Source: CAYVZU01 sp964455935 (GTDB lineage: Bacteria > Fibrobacterota > CAYVZU01). Taken from it: a stretch of DNA of 64,000 nucleotides. The notes below the pieces were generated by a model. That model worked only from the letters and a program-made list of their open reading frames with translations. It was not told where the DNA came from and did not search any database. Where the stretch lies: NCBI GenBank assembly GCA_964455935.1, contig CAYVZU010000001.1:1-64000 (forward strand), given 5' to 3'. Position 1 is the first letter of the stretch; every line of letters begins with the position of its first letter. Shown in pieces: positions 1 through 9,303 of this stretch. A program made the position numbers and the translations under genes.

Positions 1-167
1 ATCAGACCGGTTTAATTCGGCTCAAAGTATTATCAGAATGTGGGACGTAACAAGTTGGCTCAAATTCTCTCCAACAGACAGTTTTATCGTGGGATTGTAT
101 GATCAGAGCCCGGAAATCAGACCGGTTTAATTCGGCTCAAAGTATTATCAGAATGTGGGACGTAACA
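1..167. repeat. 52-bp direct repeat at scaffold edge
   Basis: Bases 1-52 recur exactly at 116-167, a period of 115 bp; the intervening 63 bases occur once. No gene is visible. The first copy begins at base 1 of the window, so the array may extend outwards. It could be a dispersed repeat that ended the assembly, or part of an insertion-element remnant. The copies lie downstream of the RHS operon, a common place for repeats. Confidence 0.8.
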
Positions 168-328
168 CGTAGCGCACGGGCGGGCGGGGCCATAGAGCGA
201 CAGGGGACGGCGCGGACTTTGCCAAAACACTGAGAGAGTACGCCGCTTCGGCGGACGGCAGGGTTTTGAAGCAAAGTCCGTGACGGACGGGGGCTTACGT
301 ATCACTGAGCGGATAGATCCCGGCAAGT

Positions 329-416
329 TTACATAAAATTGTTTCCCGATGACATACGCCCACGTAGAGCCTCATTCGCCAGGGACGGCGAATGTTGGGA
401 AACACATTTTATGTAA
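329..416. repeat. Nested inverted-repeat element
   Basis: Outer arms 329-347 and 397-416 are inverted copies (TTACATAAAA then TTGTTTCCC, against its complement with one extra base). Inside them 373-380 and 387-394 form a perfect 8-bp hairpin (CATTCGCC/GGCGAATG, 6-nt loop). The whole folds into a single long hairpin about 88 nt long. It carries no gene and resembles a miniature inverted-repeat element or insertion-sequence ends. The rest of 168-460 shows no supportable gene. Confidence 0.6.
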
Positions 417-460
417 CCGCAACGCCCACGACGGGCCGCGCGGCTACTTGACGGGATACC

Positions 461-871
461 TTATTGCTTCTTCTGCTTCCGCTCTTCGACTGCCTGCGTA
501 GATTCGAGCCAAAGTCTTTTCAGGCTTCGCCATCGGTCAAGATTACCAAAACGTTTCCGCAAATATATCTTGGCATACTGATTTAGCGCCAAGGCCACAA
601 CTACATATCCTACCGCTCCGAAGAGAACTATATGGCACCATGCAAAATGCTCGCGAGGCGCAATCAGATATCGCAACAGCATGAAGGACAAAAGAACGCA
701 TACAGGGAATATGCTTCCTACGATGAAGCCATAAGTCAAATCGACTTCCACTTCCTCAAGTGCCCCATTGAGAGGGCTGGAACCGGTCCCGAGCTTCCGT
801 TCAAGCCAAAGGTTCCAACCCAACCAAATGCAAAGCAATAGCACCGAAACTATCACTATGTAGAATTCCAA
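461..871 (-). CDS. Small membrane protein, candidate RHS immunity protein
   Basis: A 136-residue protein that I do not recognise by family. It has an N-terminal hydrophobic segment (about residues 3-20) and two further ones (about 47-66 and 78-98), then a charged, lysine/arginine-rich tail, so it should sit in the inner membrane. The start is TTG at 871, preceded by an AAGGAAG-like ribosome site. It follows the RHS stop by 23 nt on the same strand, the classic place for the immunity gene of a polymorphic toxin. The RHS C-terminus has a glycine-rich hydrophobic stretch, so a membrane-acting toxin with a membrane immunity partner would fit. That pairing is inferred from position only. Confidence 0.55.
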   Translation of the reverse strand: MEFYIVIVSVLLLCIWLGWNLWLERKLGTGSSPLNGALEEVEVDLTYGFIVGSIFPVCVLLSFMLLRYLIAPREHFAWCHIVLFGAVGYVVVALALNQYAKIYLRKRFGNLDRWRSLKRLWLESTQAVEERKQKKQ

Positions 872-894
872 TAACTACTTCCTTACCTCGTCAA

Positions 895-3800
895 TTATTG
901 GGCACGTGGATCAGCGGTCCAGATGATCGTACCAAGTTGCCCCGGAACTGAAGGTGGTGGCGGTACGGGTGTATAGGCCCCACCAAGAAAGTCCAATGTC
1001 CATTGAATTCCGGTCTGGTATTTGCCATACGTGACATTCGCTATTGTATTAGCCCGTTCGCCAAGACGACGCGCGGCTTCGAATGCTATGGGACCATATT
1101 TGAGCGCCAAGCCGGCGCCTTTCTTCGCGAGTGGGCCGCCCACCATACCAGTGAGTGCGCCGATTGTTAGGCCGGAACCCAGCTTCTCTTGGAACTCAAA
1201 AAGTTCCATCGCTCTTTCATATCCAAGCGCCTGATATCTTTCAATCGGACTGGAGAAGAGGGATAATTCATTACTTGGGGCCCCTTGGTCGAACATTGCC
1301 AGCTTTTCGCCTTTATATGCTACCTCGTCTCTCCTGAACTCCTTCTGGCCTTTTTTTCGCGAGAGTAACTCCGCCTTGGTGACAGCATTACCTTCCATTT
1401 CCATGCGGATGGCGTACTGAAAATCTCCCGAAATTCCCGTAAAGATCTTGTAGTTGTCCATGGTGACCACCGAGGTCACCTCGAACGTCACCTCGGTCAC
1501 CGCAGGCGGCTCATTGTCATCGTTTATCCATTTGTTTGTTGCAGAGACACTCGAATAGTCATTGTCGTACTGGTCCCATTCATAAAACCTTGATGCAGTA
1601 ATTTCCACGGGGTTACCACCCTCGCGCGGACTTCCCCAATACGTGGTCTCCCAATACAGCCCCGCGATATCCACCCGACTTACCGGATTTCCTCCGGCAT
1701 AGCTATACGGATTCCAGTCCTGCTCCATTGGATCGATGGTTGCCCAGACCCCTACCAGCGGGTCATAGTATCGAGCCCCGAAGTAATACGTGCCGGATTC
1801 TTCGTCCAATTCCTGGCCGGTGAAGGTTTCCCTCGTCTTGACGCCAGCAGTATTGATTACAGGGATTTGCAGGCCGTACGGGTAATAATCGTAGCCCTCG
1901 ACAATGTCCAGCGCTGTGCCCGATTCGTTTTCTGTGAAGACAACGCGGGTACTTCCCAAATGGTCTTTGAGATAGAAGTACTGCTTGCCATTAACATCCT
2001 CGCGGCCGAGCAGCCCACTTCCATAGAGATTTGTGTATTGCCTTTTATCGAACTCGTCATAGACTGCAAGCTCGTACCCACTTGCATCGACATAATAGTA
2101 GGTGGTTGTAGACGGACCCTTGCCCTTCAGCCACAGTTCGCCAGCCGTGTCGATCTCCATCAGGTCCTCAGTGCCCTTGCTGATCTTCAGGCCTAGATCC
2201 GGGAACGCTATCGTGTTCTCTCGCATGGATCCCTTAATATTAAGTGCCACCGAGTCAAACCACATCTTCCCACTGGTTGTGGCAAACGTCAGCGAACCTG
2301 GTCCTGCCGTATCCACCGACTCTTCCACCAATCCAGGTGCGCGGTACAGGTCGCCGGCATCGCTAAGCCGGTACTGCGTGTTGCCCTTCTGAAAGAGAAG
2401 GTAGGAAATTCCTTCGCTCTCTTCAACTGCTTCCGTCTTGGCCACCCGGTTGCCATCGGCATCATAGATCATGGCAATCTCTTTGTTGGCCATAGCCCCA
2501 ACTATCGGTTTGCCATCATCGCCGATGTCCCCTGAGTCAAAGAAGCTGTACTGCACTGCCATGTCACGCCAATCGTATGTGATCAGCATCCTCTTGGACT
2601 TGTCGCAGATCATGTTGCCGTTGGCGTTGTAGACGTAGTTGACGGTGTCCTGGCCGGGAATGCTATCGGCGATCTGGTCCACATAGTCGAGTTGGTGTCT
2701 GCCCGATTTGTAGTGGTAGTTGCCACCAGTCGCATCGCCCAGGTTGTATGCATGGCCCAGGCGGATCGACTGGAAGTCGATGCCCCCATCCTTCCTGTAC
2801 CTTGCCACCATGGACCTGTCATCCCCCAAACTGTCCAGGTAGGCCCACGTGCTCAACGACTCGGCATCCGCCGCCTTCCTCAGCCGGTTCTGCAGGTCGT
2901 AGCTATAAAGGTAGCCCCGTACAGCCTGCGGCGCTGTGGTACCCGAATGCCTGGCCGTGCTCCAAATGGACCACGACACGTTGCCGTTGTACTGAGCATA
3001 CCCGGTGTCAAATGCAGTGGAACTGACCAGGACGGCAATGCCCCCACGTGCCTCGCGCCCCAGCACCTCTGCAAACTGATCGCCGTAGGTGGCAGCATCG
3101 CCGTACATGTGTTCCGAAGGCGCGGGCGAAGCGTAGAAATCGCTCTGGCCATCCAACCCCTGATGGTTGATCTGAACCAGCCAATCGCGGATGCTATAGG
3201 CATAATCCATGCCTTGCAGAGCGCCTGTCGTGCTGCTGGTACCCAACAGAACGCGTTTTACCGTGTTGTTGATGTTGTATTCGTAGGCGGCAATACGCTC
3301 CGCAAAGCCCAAAGATTGCCCGCGCAGAACGCTGGTCAGCCGCCCGCGATCATCATAGGCGTAGTACTGGGATATGCTCACATTCTGGCCATCGGCAATC
3401 CGGATGTCGTCAGAGAACGAGGTGGAATCGAGCAGGCCTGAAGGCCCGTAGGCGTAGTTCTCGTATTTGGCGGCAAGGTTCGGCAGCTTCTTCACATGAC
3501 GGACAACGCGGCCATACGCATCATAACTGTAGGCGTCGATGACTACGTTACCATCGCTAACGGTGCTGCCGTCAATGTGGGCAATTTTGGCCACGAGCCG
3601 GCCATGAGCGAACGGGGTCTCGAGATACTGGTTTTCGAGCAGTTGTCTGGATGCCGAATCCATCTTCCAGTAGCTATCATATACATACCGCGTCGTCCAT
3701 GTGCGGCTAACAAGGCCGAAGGCCGTATCGTCGTCGTTGGGGAAGTCGCCAATTGCGGCGCATCCATTGCTGAAATACGTCAGGCCCTCGTTCTTATCGA

Positions 3801-6800
3801 TCACCTTGGCAATTCCGGTTAACCGGCCCAGAGAGTCGTAATAACTGGCAAGGAACTCGTAGTGCCCCGTTGAGTCTGCCGCGATCTGGTTTGGCGACCG
3901 GCTGAAGCGCAGCCTGCCGTAGGGGTCGTAGCGATACTGGTTCGTATCGTTTTGGTCGGGCAACTTCTTTGCGCTCATGCGGCCCAGTGCATCGTATTTC
4001 ATCACGGTCTTGAGGCCGAGAGGGTCCACGATCAGGGTTTCGCGGCCAAAAAAGTCATAGGTGTAGTTGCTGGTTGAGGCTTGCGCGCCTGTTCCCGCCT
4101 GATTCTTAATCACCTGGCCCAAGGCATTGGTCCAGGTATAGGTGCTCGATTTTTGGTTCTCGTCCGTGGTCTTGGTGAGGAAGTAAGTGGCATCGCTGTC
4201 GGCCGGCGCCACCGTGTTTGTGTCCATGGTTGTCAGGTACTCGTACGTGCGGCAGTGGCCGCTATCAACACTGAAGGCAGCGCCTGGAGCGGCCTCTTTC
4301 GATACCCGGTTGAGGGGATCGCTCTGGACGTACTGGTACTCCGAATAGGGGTAGCCGCCTGCGTTAGGCATAGTAGTGCCGTCGTACAGGCTCTGTGCTG
4401 AGTCCAACACTGTGGGGTGATAGGTCCCGTAATGGCTCTGGCCGTTAGCCACGGGGATCGGCTTCAAAGCCCGCGTGGCGCGTCCGTAAATGTCATAGGC
4501 AGTCTCTGAGATGATTGCTTCGGCCGAATCAGCGACCGTTGTCTGAATCTTTTTGCCCAGGCCGTCAGTGAACGCATAGGTGACCACAGGCTCCAAGGTC
4601 TTACTTCCTACCTGTATCAGGACGCCATCCAGATAGAAGGCGTGTGAGGAATCAAGGTCCGCCGGATGCACCATGAATACAATGCGTTCCGCGTAGGCGC
4701 TTGCAGGCGCCTCTCTATGGCTCTTCAGATTGCTGAAGGTGTAATAGATGTTGTGCCAGCCGGTGTCTGCCACGGTGAGATTCCCGCTCTGTTGGCCTTC
4801 TTCAGAGGCGATCACGAAAGACCTGGCCACAGGTGTATTGACCCAGAAAGAGACCGTGACTGTCTTGCCTTTGAGCCCCCAGAACTCGAGGCTGTTCGGC
4901 GCATACACCCACGACTTCAAAGAATCCGCTTCACCATTGAAGAAGCGGATCATGGCGCCATCGTTCACGTTAGTCATCTGCTTGGCCCTCAGCACGTGTC
5001 GGCCGTATCTGGGCATAGGAGCAGATGGATCCGTGGACGTGTCCACGACCGTTGCCAGCCCAGCAAATGCCCCTTCCCAGTTCTCGGGCACATTACTGCC
5101 ATTGAGCGCCCTTTCAAAGCTCCAGTTTGGCGCAAAGTTGGGAGATCTGAAGGATGCCTGTTGCATCTCGTTGGGCGCACCCTCGTCTTCGCGATGCAAC
5201 GTCACGTCGGTCTCCTTCAGGGCGCCGCCGGCACTGTCGCGTAAGGCAACCGCATTGCCGCTTGAGTCAAGGCCGACATAGCTGAAGACGTAGTTGTCAT
5301 CAATGCTCAGAACGGGCTTCCGGAGAGCCGGATCATACGCGGTCACCGCGATCTGCGATGTCGTTGGCCGCACAACAATGTTATCCAGGTATACCCGCGT
5401 CAGGTTCTGGTCCCCTCCGCGGAATCGCAGGATAGCGGAGATTGCAGTGCCGCCGGGCGAACCTGGGATTGTGAGGGTTTTGCGGAGTCTCTGCTTTGTC
5501 GTATCTATGTTCGTCCAGCCAGTAGCGAGCGCTTGCTGGGTTGCCGGATTATAGAACTGGTAGTATAGGGGCGCCGAGTGAAGCGTGCCGTCGCGGTCGA
5601 CCCGGGCCTCAAAGTCAATTTTGTATGTCTGGCCGGGATAAACAGCTATTACATGCTCGGCGCCGTAGAAGAAATCAGCTTCGGAATCATAGTAGGTGTT
5701 GAATGTGAACTCGCCTTGCCTGATACTTCCGGCATTGTCGGGATTCACCCAGCCTTCATCCGCGTAAACGCCCTGGTCGAATGTCCCTACGCAGAATTCC
5801 TCTCTTTGCGCGTTGGTGATCTTGGCGACGGGCAGGGAATTCTCGAACGCGTAGAGGATTGCCTCCCTTTGTATCGGCACAGCACTGCTATCCTGTACCC
5901 AATATGAGCCGTCGCGGATAAACTTATCTATGCCCACCGACTGGACCACATTGCCCAGGGTATCATACTCGTGAAACGTCCTGTAGAGTTCATCGAGTTT
6001 CGTCGGGTAGGTCCCCGAGCCATATACGTTCGCCCACCGATAGGTGCGCGTGTTGACAAAGTATGGGGCCCCCGTAAATGCGCGCTCCCAGTAGAGAGAG
6101 TCCATGGAGCGGGCCTCGCCATTGTCTGCGTTCCCATTCCAGTTAACGTCTTCGTAGCGCATTTGCCTGCATACCTGAGTCAACTGGTGCGTGCCCGAGA
6201 ATCCCATGTCGGGCAGACTGTCATGCGCGAACAACGTCTTCGCAATTGTCCACCGGTCCCCGACTTTTGTGTCAGTCCGCGAAACCATACCGTTGTCCAG
6301 GTCGTACAGGTAAGTCCTGTCGGCGGTAGTGATACCTTCGCGGATTTCTTTCTCATTGTAGACACGGACCAAGCTCACGCCACCCCATGCCTGGTACGGC
6401 CTGGAGACTTGGTACTGAATCAGCCGGTCTGAGGAGACCCCAACGGACCCGATGAGCTCCTGCCTTGAGGGCGCACCCATGGTTGCGATACTGTCTGCAA
6501 GGACTGTAAGATTTGGCGCACTCGCGTAGAAATCCGAGTCGTCTGTGAGCGCAATGAACTCATCAACCCCAGATTCGCCGGACCTGCCAACTACGGTCGT
6601 TGTGGCCTTTTGGAAACATGGTGTCTGGCTGAAGATGTTGTATTCCTGTATTGGCGTCGGCGAGCCGGAGGTGTAGCTGATTTGGAATTGGAGGGCCGTG
6701 TCGCTTGCCATGTGCGGCTGGATTTTGACACCGGTCACCACAGGATACGAAGTAGTGGATTTGTAGTCTTCCCCATCAAAGGTGAGGAACTGGAATTTGT

Positions 6801-9243
6801 ACGGACTGAGTGTATCGGCCCGAGTCATCGATACAAGAATCCTTGCGTCTTTGCTGTAGCCGAAGAACTTATACTCGCTCATGTGGCCGGCATAGGCAGC
6901 GGGTAGAAGCGAATCCGGTGGAATGGTGTCGCCGATAGTTGTTTCACCGTTCTCAGCCAGATTGAAATTCGCCTTTCTTCCATACAGTTCCAACAGGGAG
7001 TCGAAAGCCCAAGCACCCTTTCCACTTGCCATGGTATACTCGCAGTGGTATTCGCCGTAGTTCGTGATGAACTTGTCATTGAATGGATAAATGGCCGTAT
7101 GAATCTGCGGGTCGTTTGCGGTTGGCCAGAAGACCGCGTGCCCGCTTGAATCGCGTCCACACCTACAGTCCCAAGAACTTCCTGAGCAGTTGCCCCATGG
7201 GCAGTCGGGGCCGGACGGTATTTCCACCGGCTCATAGCCATAGGCGTAATAATACGGGGTGATCATCTTGCAGAACTCGCCGGTATAGTCGAATGTGATG
7301 TAGACGTCTTCCCCCGGACGAGGAAAGGCCCAGCGAGTCAGTGTATCATTGTTTATGGGCATGGTTACCAGGAAAGGCGCGGGCAGAACACTGAAACCAG
7401 TATCGGCACTAAAGCCGCCCTGGGCATTACGTTTGCGTACGTATATGGTATCAAGGAAGTGACTGTCTGGTCCTCGTTGGCCCCAATTGAAGCCATCGCC
7501 GAACTTATTAATCTTCTGCCCAAAGTCAAAAAGATCACCCGTGGCAGCTTGATAGTCCCAGCAATCGCCATCCTCAGTTCCATCACAGGGGATCAAGAGT
7601 GGCGCAAAATTGTATTTATGAATGACGTAGTAATCCGTAGAAGGTATCACCTCCACATACGTGGTTACTTCAAAATCACCCGGATCGTTGCCGGGATCGA
7701 AGTGAGTCGTGTCGCCTCCATCATAGTAGCCAGAGCTACCCTCGGCACTGTCACTGAGTGTAACAGTTTGCGCGACTCTATTATAGAGCCAAACGTAGGC
7801 CGACGCCCCCGCTGGATCCTGGAAGACAATATAGTCCGGCATTGCGATTATGCGGAACGCTCCGTTCGGGCCAACAGCCCCCTTGTCTGAGAAGGTGTTT
7901 TCATCTGTCAGCGTATAGAGGTGTCCAGCCGCCACGAAGTAGTCTCTCATGCTGCCTACAAAGCACTTAGTACCCGCCGTATCGTGGGCGGCACCGCGCC
8001 AAGTCACCCCGTCCCATGCACGCGCAAAGAACGATCCATTTGCCGTATCATATAGGATGAAGTAGTCGGGCCAACCTGCCATCTCCGTAAAGGTCGTGGC
8101 ATACTTGAGAATGCACCGGAACGCGGTTCCCGCGTGCTCGTAAACAAGGAGCGAATCCGAAGTCTTGATGTAGACCAGTTTCCCTGCCATGATGACTTTG
8201 GGCTCAACGGAACTGGTCACGAGAAAGGCGCTATCCATCTGCGTGGAATTAGGAAGTGTCAGATTAGTGTAGACGAATGTCTTCTTCGAGCCAGCCGGGT
8301 CGGTGATTGTCTCAAGGGAATAGTAGTTGGCCTGTCCGTTCGGGTAGCCGAAGGTGTACCCGGGCTTCTCCTTGCCATTGCCGTTGAATATGCGGACCTG
8401 GCGAAGGATCCGTTTGGGCAGACTATCAGAATTGACTACGGTGTCAGCGTATTCAAATGCGTATTTCGCGACTCTCCTGTTGCCGCTCGCGTGGACCTCG
8501 ATGGAGTCTAGCTTCCTGCGCTCGTAGTACCAGCCTGTTTGGGGGGTGCCGGACCATTCGCTGTCCGCCTTGGCGCTTGCCGAGAACACAGCCTTGGATA
8601 CCACGTTAGAGCCCATGGAAAGCGCCGTAATTGAGGCAAGGCTAAAGTAGGTGGAATCATACGCGTATTGAATCTCCAGGTTGCCCGTGACGTCCCAGTA
8701 GCTGCTGAGTGCCCAACGATAGGTCCTGGACTGCGCCACGGTTCCGACGCGGACCATTTGGGCATGCTGGGCTGCCTCGCCGAAGACGAATCGGCTTCCG
8801 TCCACGTATTTGACCGTCCACACGGTATCGTTGAAAGCGATGGTATTGTGCGGCGCACCGCTGATGTAATACTTAGTACCTCGCTTAAGTATCTGCGAAA
8901 CGGAAACGCCATCGAAGGAAATGGAGTAACTCTCCGGGCCATTGCCTAAGGTGCCAGATATTGTTTTGGTCACGTACCCAGCGCCCCCAAGAGTCCAGCC
9001 AAGTCCCAGCCAACTGGTCGGCATTTTGATATTGCTCTGTTTGAAAGCCTGCTTTGTGTTTCCTCGATAATTCAGCGTAATGTCCACACCATGGACCGCC
9101 GTGGCATAAACGCCGCCGAGAGGGATTGAATACTGAGCCGTGCCTTGAGACAAGTTGACATCGCTGACAGGGCCGGCTACAGCCAATAGCCAGAGCCCGC
9201 ACACGATCAGCGGTATAAGTAGTTTGTATCTTTTTTGCATCAT
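895..9243 (-). CDS. Giant secreted RHS/YD-repeat protein
   Basis: A 2782-residue RHS protein. Residues 1-25 form a signal peptide (MMQKRYKLLIPLI then hydrophobic), so it is exported. The N-terminal half is beta-rich and SpvB/RHS-like. About 1370-1530 resembles a carbohydrate-binding-type jelly roll (APNWSFE start). YD repeats follow from about 1700 (YDALGRM, YDPYGRL, YDSLGRL). The RHS-associated core is at about 2410-2525 (DHLGSTRV, YYFGARYYDP, NPYSYAGGNP). The last 255 residues after RVDIAGL are the variable tip; they hold a glycine-rich hydrophobic stretch (about 2695-2735) and match no toxin fold that I recognise. RHS shells enclose such tips and often deliver them as toxins. The gene lies 60 nt after the beta-helix gene and 23 nt before the small membrane gene, so the three form one operon. 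Start ATG has a GGAG site upstream. Confidence 0.93.
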   Translation of the reverse strand: MMQKRYKLLIPLIVCGLWLLAVAGPVSDVNLSQGTAQYSIPLGGVYATAVHGVDITLNYRGNTKQAFKQSNIKMPTSWLGLGWTLGGAGYVTKTISGTLGNGPESYSISFDGVSVSQILKRGTKYYISGAPHNTIAFNDTVWTVKYVDGSRFVFGEAAQHAQMVRVGTVAQSRTYRWALSSYWDVTGNLEIQYAYDSTYFSLASITALSMGSNVVSKAVFSASAKADSEWSGTPQTGWYYERRKLDSIEVHASGNRRVAKYAFEYADTVVNSDSLPKRILRQVRIFNGNGKEKPGYTFGYPNGQANYYSLETITDPAGSKKTFVYTNLTLPNSTQMDSAFLVTSSVEPKVIMAGKLVYIKTSDSLLVYEHAGTAFRCILKYATTFTEMAGWPDYFILYDTANGSFFARAWDGVTWRGAAHDTAGTKCFVGSMRDYFVAAGHLYTLTDENTFSDKGAVGPNGAFRIIAMPDYIVFQDPAGASAYVWLYNRVAQTVTLSDSAEGSSGYYDGGDTTHFDPGNDPGDFEVTTYVEVIPSTDYYVIHKYNFAPLLIPCDGTEDGDCWDYQAATGDLFDFGQKINKFGDGFNWGQRGPDSHFLDTIYVRKRNAQGGFSADTGFSVLPAPFLVTMPINNDTLTRWAFPRPGEDVYITFDYTGEFCKMITPYYYAYGYEPVEIPSGPDCPWGNCSGSSWDCRCGRDSSGHAVFWPTANDPQIHTAIYPFNDKFITNYGEYHCEYTMASGKGAWAFDSLLELYGRKANFNLAENGETTIGDTIPPDSLLPAAYAGHMSEYKFFGYSKDARILVSMTRADTLSPYKFQFLTFDGEDYKSTTSYPVVTGVKIQPHMASDTALQFQISYTSGSPTPIQEYNIFSQTPCFQKATTTVVGRSGESGVDEFIALTDDSDFYASAPNLTVLADSIATMGAPSRQELIGSVGVSSDRLIQYQVSRPYQAWGGVSLVRVYNEKEIREGITTADRTYLYDLDNGMVSRTDTKVGDRWTIAKTLFAHDSLPDMGFSGTHQLTQVCRQMRYEDVNWNGNADNGEARSMDSLYWERAFTGAPYFVNTRTYRWANVYGSGTYPTKLDELYRTFHEYDTLGNVVQSVGIDKFIRDGSYWVQDSSAVPIQREAILYAFENSLPVAKITNAQREEFCVGTFDQGVYADEGWVNPDNAGSIRQGEFTFNTYYDSEADFFYGAEHVIAVYPGQTYKIDFEARVDRDGTLHSAPLYYQFYNPATQQALATGWTNIDTTKQRLRKTLTIPGSPGGTAISAILRFRGGDQNLTRVYLDNIVVRPTTSQIAVTAYDPALRKPVLSIDDNYVFSYVGLDSSGNAVALRDSAGGALKETDVTLHREDEGAPNEMQQASFRSPNFAPNWSFERALNGSNVPENWEGAFAGLATVVDTSTDPSAPMPRYGRHVLRAKQMTNVNDGAMIRFFNGEADSLKSWVYAPNSLEFWGLKGKTVTVSFWVNTPVARSFVIASEEGQQSGNLTVADTGWHNIYYTFSNLKSHREAPASAYAERIVFMVHPADLDSSHAFYLDGVLIQVGSKTLEPVVTYAFTDGLGKKIQTTVADSAEAIISETAYDIYGRATRALKPIPVANGQSHYGTYHPTVLDSAQSLYDGTTMPNAGGYPYSEYQYVQSDPLNRVSKEAAPGAAFSVDSGHCRTYEYLTTMDTNTVAPADSDATYFLTKTTDENQKSSTYTWTNALGQVIKNQAGTGAQASTSNYTYDFFGRETLIVDPLGLKTVMKYDALGRMSAKKLPDQNDTNQYRYDPYGRLRFSRSPNQIAADSTGHYEFLASYYDSLGRLTGIAKVIDKNEGLTYFSNGCAAIGDFPNDDDTAFGLVSRTWTTRYVYDSYWKMDSASRQLLENQYLETPFAHGRLVAKIAHIDGSTVSDGNVVIDAYSYDAYGRVVRHVKKLPNLAAKYENYAYGPSGLLDSTSFSDDIRIADGQNVSISQYYAYDDRGRLTSVLRGQSLGFAERIAAYEYNINNTVKRVLLGTSSTTGALQGMDYAYSIRDWLVQINHQGLDGQSDFYASPAPSEHMYGDAATYGDQFAEVLGREARGGIAVLVSSTAFDTGYAQYNGNVSWSIWSTARHSGTTAPQAVRGYLYSYDLQNRLRKAADAESLSTWAYLDSLGDDRSMVARYRKDGGIDFQSIRLGHAYNLGDATGGNYHYKSGRHQLDYVDQIADSIPGQDTVNYVYNANGNMICDKSKRMLITYDWRDMAVQYSFFDSGDIGDDGKPIVGAMANKEIAMIYDADGNRVAKTEAVEESEGISYLLFQKGNTQYRLSDAGDLYRAPGLVEESVDTAGPGSLTFATTSGKMWFDSVALNIKGSMRENTIAFPDLGLKISKGTEDLMEIDTAGELWLKGKGPSTTTYYYVDASGYELAVYDEFDKRQYTNLYGSGLLGREDVNGKQYFYLKDHLGSTRVVFTENESGTALDIVEGYDYYPYGLQIPVINTAGVKTRETFTGQELDEESGTYYFGARYYDPLVGVWATIDPMEQDWNPYSYAGGNPVSRVDIAGLYWETTYWGSPREGGNPVEITASRFYEWDQYDNDYSSVSATNKWINDDNEPPAVTEVTFEVTSVVTMDNYKIFTGISGDFQYAIRMEMEGNAVTKAELLSRKKGQKEFRRDEVAYKGEKLAMFDQGAPSNELSLFSSPIERYQALGYERAMELFEFQEKLGSGLTIGALTGMVGGPLAKKGAGLALKYGPIAFEAARRLGERANTIANVTYGKYQTGIQWTLDFLGGAYTPVPPPPSVPGQLGTIIWTADPRAQ

Positions 9244-9303
9244 CGCCTATTCTCCATTTTGACGATTCCGAGTGCTGTCCCTTATCACAATGGGATACGC
9301 GAC

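Noticed and set aside
117..326. 69-codon minus frame at the scaffold edge
   Set aside because: It runs over the direct repeat and a GC-rich hairpin, with no ribosome site or family resemblance.
2692..3441. Open frames opposite the RHS gene (249 codons and others)
   Set aside because: They mirror the YD-repeat region; the repeats keep the opposite strand open by composition.
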